From JACDAN01 sp046729215 (lineage in GTDB: Bacteria > Actinomycetota > Thermoleophilia > Gaiellales > Gaiellaceae), in the NCBI GenBank assembly GCA_046729215.1, contig JBKPGE010000015.1, positions 1-7,274 of the forward strand: a stretch of DNA of 7,274 nucleotides, in the 5' to 3' direction. The notes beneath the pieces are model-generated. The model was not told where the DNA came from, made no database searches, and worked only from the letters and a program-made list of their open reading frames with translations. Positions 5,803 to 7,274 of the stretch are shown here, piece by piece. Made by a program: the position numbers and the translations under genes. Every line of letters begins with the position of its first letter. The stretch's first letter is position 1.

Positions 5803-6115
5803 GTGCGAGCGCTCGGTCTTGGCGTCTTCCTCGACAACATCGCCGTCTCGAACGGGGAGAGGACGACCTCGTTCGAGGAGGACGGAAACCCGATGGATGG
5901 CTGGGCCGTGACCGGCCCTCCGCCCGGCAGCGGGCCCAACGCGAACAAGTTCGAGCGAATTACGGCTGCCGGCTTCCCCGAAGCCTCGATTGTCACAAGC
6001 GCCCCGACAGATGCCGCCTTACCGCACGCTCTACACGGGTTTTGGCCTCGAGGGCATTTCGACGCCGCAGGCGCGCAACGCGCTCATCGGTCGAGCCATG
6101 AGCTACTTGCTGCAG
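5803..6115 (+). pseudogene. Frameshifted C-terminal relic of a secreted peptidase (M14 carboxypeptidase-like tail)
   Basis: The frame beginning at 5803 gives GVFLDNIAVSNGE, then TSFEEDG and GWAVTGPPPGSGPNANKF, then AAGFPEASIVTS. About 6000-6020 the similarity passes to the next frame, giving RTLYTGFGLEGIST and ARNALIGRAMSYLL and ending near 6115. This order (VDDI-strand, GWxVxGPPxGSxPNAN, FGFEGI, RxxAMxYLL) is what I recognise as the C-terminal MAM/jelly-roll tail of actinobacterial secreted M14 zinc carboxypeptidases and immune-inhibitor-A-like proteins. The change of frame needs a one-base insertion or equivalent. No catalytic domain lies upstream; a TGA at 5800 and then the phosphatase gene come directly before. 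It is therefore a truncated, broken remnant and not simply a frame error in a complete gene. Identity as M14 rather than another secreted peptidase is from memory and uncertain. Confidence 0.55.
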
Positions 6116-6606
6116 GAGACCTGTGAGGCGGGTGATTTAACCGGGGCGGGGCTCTCTTCGCTGGCAGCGGCTCATGCGGGTGCCGCGTGCCTGGAGCTGG
6201 CCGATCGAGTGAGCCTTCGTCCAACCCAGGCACGCGACCACCGTTCCATCCGGGACGGCATCAGCCTCTACGCGGCTGCGCCGGGTCCGCCCGCCTGCCG
6301 CCGTGCGCGCAACAGCAGTCCGGCCGCGAGTGCCAACCGCCGGCGCCGTCGTTGCCGCTGCCCGCGCAAGTGCAGCGCTAATTGATGCGCGTCAGCTTCA
6401 CGCCTCAGCCGCTGTAGGCGGTCATGGCACGCCAGTTGATGAGCCTCGAAGTGCAGCACCGTGCTTCCTCCTCTCCGATATCCCGTGGTTTGCCTGTCGA
6501 GTTGCCCTAGTCGTGACCGACTGGTCGAGCAAGTGGTCCTCCCTTCTGATGGTTGGCTTGAGTTCGCCGGGCCGTGAAGCAGTACGTCCGTTAAGCCTCA
6601 GACGCC

Positions 6607-6628
6607 GCGCACCGCCGCGACGGTGCGC
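6607..6628. repeat. Perfect 8-bp hairpin
   Basis: GCGCACCG (6607-6614) and CGGTGCGC (6621-6628) are exact reverse complements around a 6-base loop. No T-run follows on either strand, so it is not a classical intrinsic terminator. It could be a terminator of the T-less type, a protein site, or chance in GC-rich DNA. Confidence 0.4.
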
Positions 6629-6737
6629 CTGGGCCGGTGTGACTCCGTGAGTCTCTGGCCTACGCCGTCGGGAGAGGCCAGCAGACGTCGAGCTCGATCG
6701 ACTTACTGAATCCCATGCTGACCTCCCTTCCCCTGGG

Positions 6738-6753
6738 GCCGGTCCAGACCGGC
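6738..6753. repeat. Perfect 7-bp palindrome, possible operator
   Basis: GCCGGTC (6738-6744) and GACCGGC (6747-6753) are exact reverse complements separated by CA. The two-base gap is too tight for a natural RNA loop, so a dimeric regulator site is as likely as a hairpin. GAAC-rich short repeats (GAACGACGAACGAACGA) follow directly at 6754-6770. It lies about 230 bases before the secreted-protein gene. Confidence 0.35.
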
Positions 6754-6972
6754 GAACGACGAACGAACGATGGTCGCAGCCGTTTCGATCGATGTCAACG
6801 GATTCGATTCGCTATCTGGCCGCACTGGTCCCCCAGGGGTTGGCGTCGGCCGGATCAGGCCGGAGAGCGCGTCGGTGAGTCCCGCGCCGCCGCTAGCAAC
6901 GACAGCACTGCAAGCACCTTGTCATGCTTCCTCCCGTAAGTGGAGACGTGATCGCCGGAACGAACCCTCGCG

Positions 6973-6982
6973 AGGAGAGGAG
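6973..6982 (+). promoter_or_regulatory. Strong double Shine-Dalgarno ahead of the secreted-protein gene
   Basis: Two AGGAG copies (6973-6977 and 6978-6982) sit 7 bases before ACG 6985 and 5 bases before ACG 6988. Either spacing is ideal for initiation, which places the start at one of these two ACG codons, although neither is a standard start. Confidence 0.6.
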
Positions 6983-6984
6983 CA

Positions 6985-7274
6985 ACGACGCGATTTCCGA
7001 CGGCGCTCGCGGTGCTCGGAGCCGCTGTGCTTGTGCTCGTGGCCACGCCGGGCGCAGGCACGGCCGGCGGCTCCCTCTGGAGCACGATCGTCCCCTTCAC
7101 GCACGTCGTCGCCCGCACGCCGACGACCGGCGGCGGCTACCCGGTGCCGTCAGGCTCACGCGTGCCGATCGCCGGCACCTGCCGTCCCGGCCCGTTCAAC
7201 GCCAGCCACTCCGAGTCTTGGCTGGCGGTCAAGCCCGGCACGGAGGATCTCGTCGGCACGTCGAAGTTCTTTTT
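6985..7274 (+). CDS. Secreted protein, 5' part (possibly sialidase/BNR-like), with ACG at the expected start
   Basis: From 6985 an open frame reads to the window end (about 96 residues). It begins as a textbook signal peptide: TTR cationic start, hydrophobic core FPTALAVLGAAVLVLVA, then PGAGTA with a likely signal-peptidase I site near GTA-GG. The mature part includes IAGTCRPGPFNASHSESWLAVKP and GTEDLVGTSKFF; I associate these with the N-terminus of secreted sialidase/BNR-type proteins of high-GC bacteria, but this is a recollection and the diagnostic Asp-box repeats would lie beyond the edge. No ATG, GTG or TTG is in frame between the TGA at 6949 and GTG 7012. Starting at 7012 would remove the charged n-region and lose the Shine-Dalgarno. 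The best start is therefore ACG 6985 (or 6988): a rare start, a lost ATG (T to C), or a base error. Confidence 0.6.

Larger units (their letters stand above)
6116..6960. other. Long stretch without a supported gene
   Basis: About 850 bases hold no frame with recognisable protein segments. The open frames are Arg/Pro/Ser-rich and typical of chance frames in GC-rich DNA. No tRNA-like cloverleaf, CRISPR-type repeat or riboswitch was noticed. The stretch carries the two perfect hairpins listed separately. It may be decayed sequence continuing from the peptidase relic, or the upstream region of the secreted-protein gene that follows. Confidence 0.5.

Noticed and set aside
6116..6385. Continuation of the relic frame beyond SYLLQ as a real C-terminal part of a gene
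   Set aside because: Family resemblance stops near 6115; the rest is low-complexity and ends at a random stop, so the open frame was not taken as a gene.
6268..6459. Minus-strand 63-codon frame with a good GGAGG seven bases before GTG 6459
   Set aside because: The product is a low-complexity Arg/Ala/Leu-rich string without recognisable features; one good Shine-Dalgarno in GC-rich DNA is expected by chance.
6303..6650. Plus-strand 115-codon open frame
   Set aside because: Arg-rich, no recognisable motif, no ribosome binding site; looks like a chance frame.

Overview
The window is visibly GC-rich and very tightly packed. GTG starts are common, and several starts have no Shine-Dalgarno sequence but do have a -10-like hexamer just upstream. 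Together with the protein families, this suggests a high-GC actinobacterium or a similar lineage (for example Thermoleophilia). That placement is inferred from style and not from a marker gene.

Layout. (1) 1-2381: the 5' part of a VOC-fold (glyoxalase-like) gene on the minus strand, preceded on the same strand by a GT4-type glycosyltransferase. A second GT4 glycosyltransferase runs divergently on the plus strand; the two start codons overlap. (2) 2348-5695: a compact core. On the minus strand, a zinc-less MDR dehydrogenase overlaps a 6-pyruvoyl-tetrahydropterin-synthase-like protein by 4 bases. On the plus strand, a GTP cyclohydrolase II fused to a RibD-type reductase is followed by a histidine phosphatase. 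The two arms diverge from a 19-base spacer carrying a small palindrome that can be read as a -10 element on both strands. (3) 5696-6984: about 1.3 kb with no convincing intact gene. It holds the frameshifted C-terminal relic of a secreted protein (M14 carboxypeptidase-like tail) and two perfect hairpins. (4) 6985-end: the 5' part of a secreted protein with a clear signal peptide and Shine-Dalgarno sequence, but ACG where ATG is expected.

How the genes may work together. GTP cyclohydrolase II opens GTP to a 2,5-diamino-6-ribosylamino-pyrimidinone phosphate. The fused reductase could reduce its ribosyl side chain directly, with no deaminase domain present. The histidine phosphatase could remove the phosphate. 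The T-fold PTPS-like protein, whose catalytic Cys/Asp/His are replaced, and the NAD-type dehydrogenase could tailor the product, and the glycosyltransferases could glycosylate it. No DHBP synthase, lumazine synthase or riboflavin synthase is present, so this does not look like an ordinary riboflavin operon. From memory, a related neighbourhood exists in Streptomyces coelicolor (SCO6650 PTPS homologue of unknown function, SCO6655 unusual GTP cyclohydrolase II). The window therefore looks like a variant of a largely uncharacterised GTP-derived pterin/pyrimidine metabolite locus. The product is unknown.
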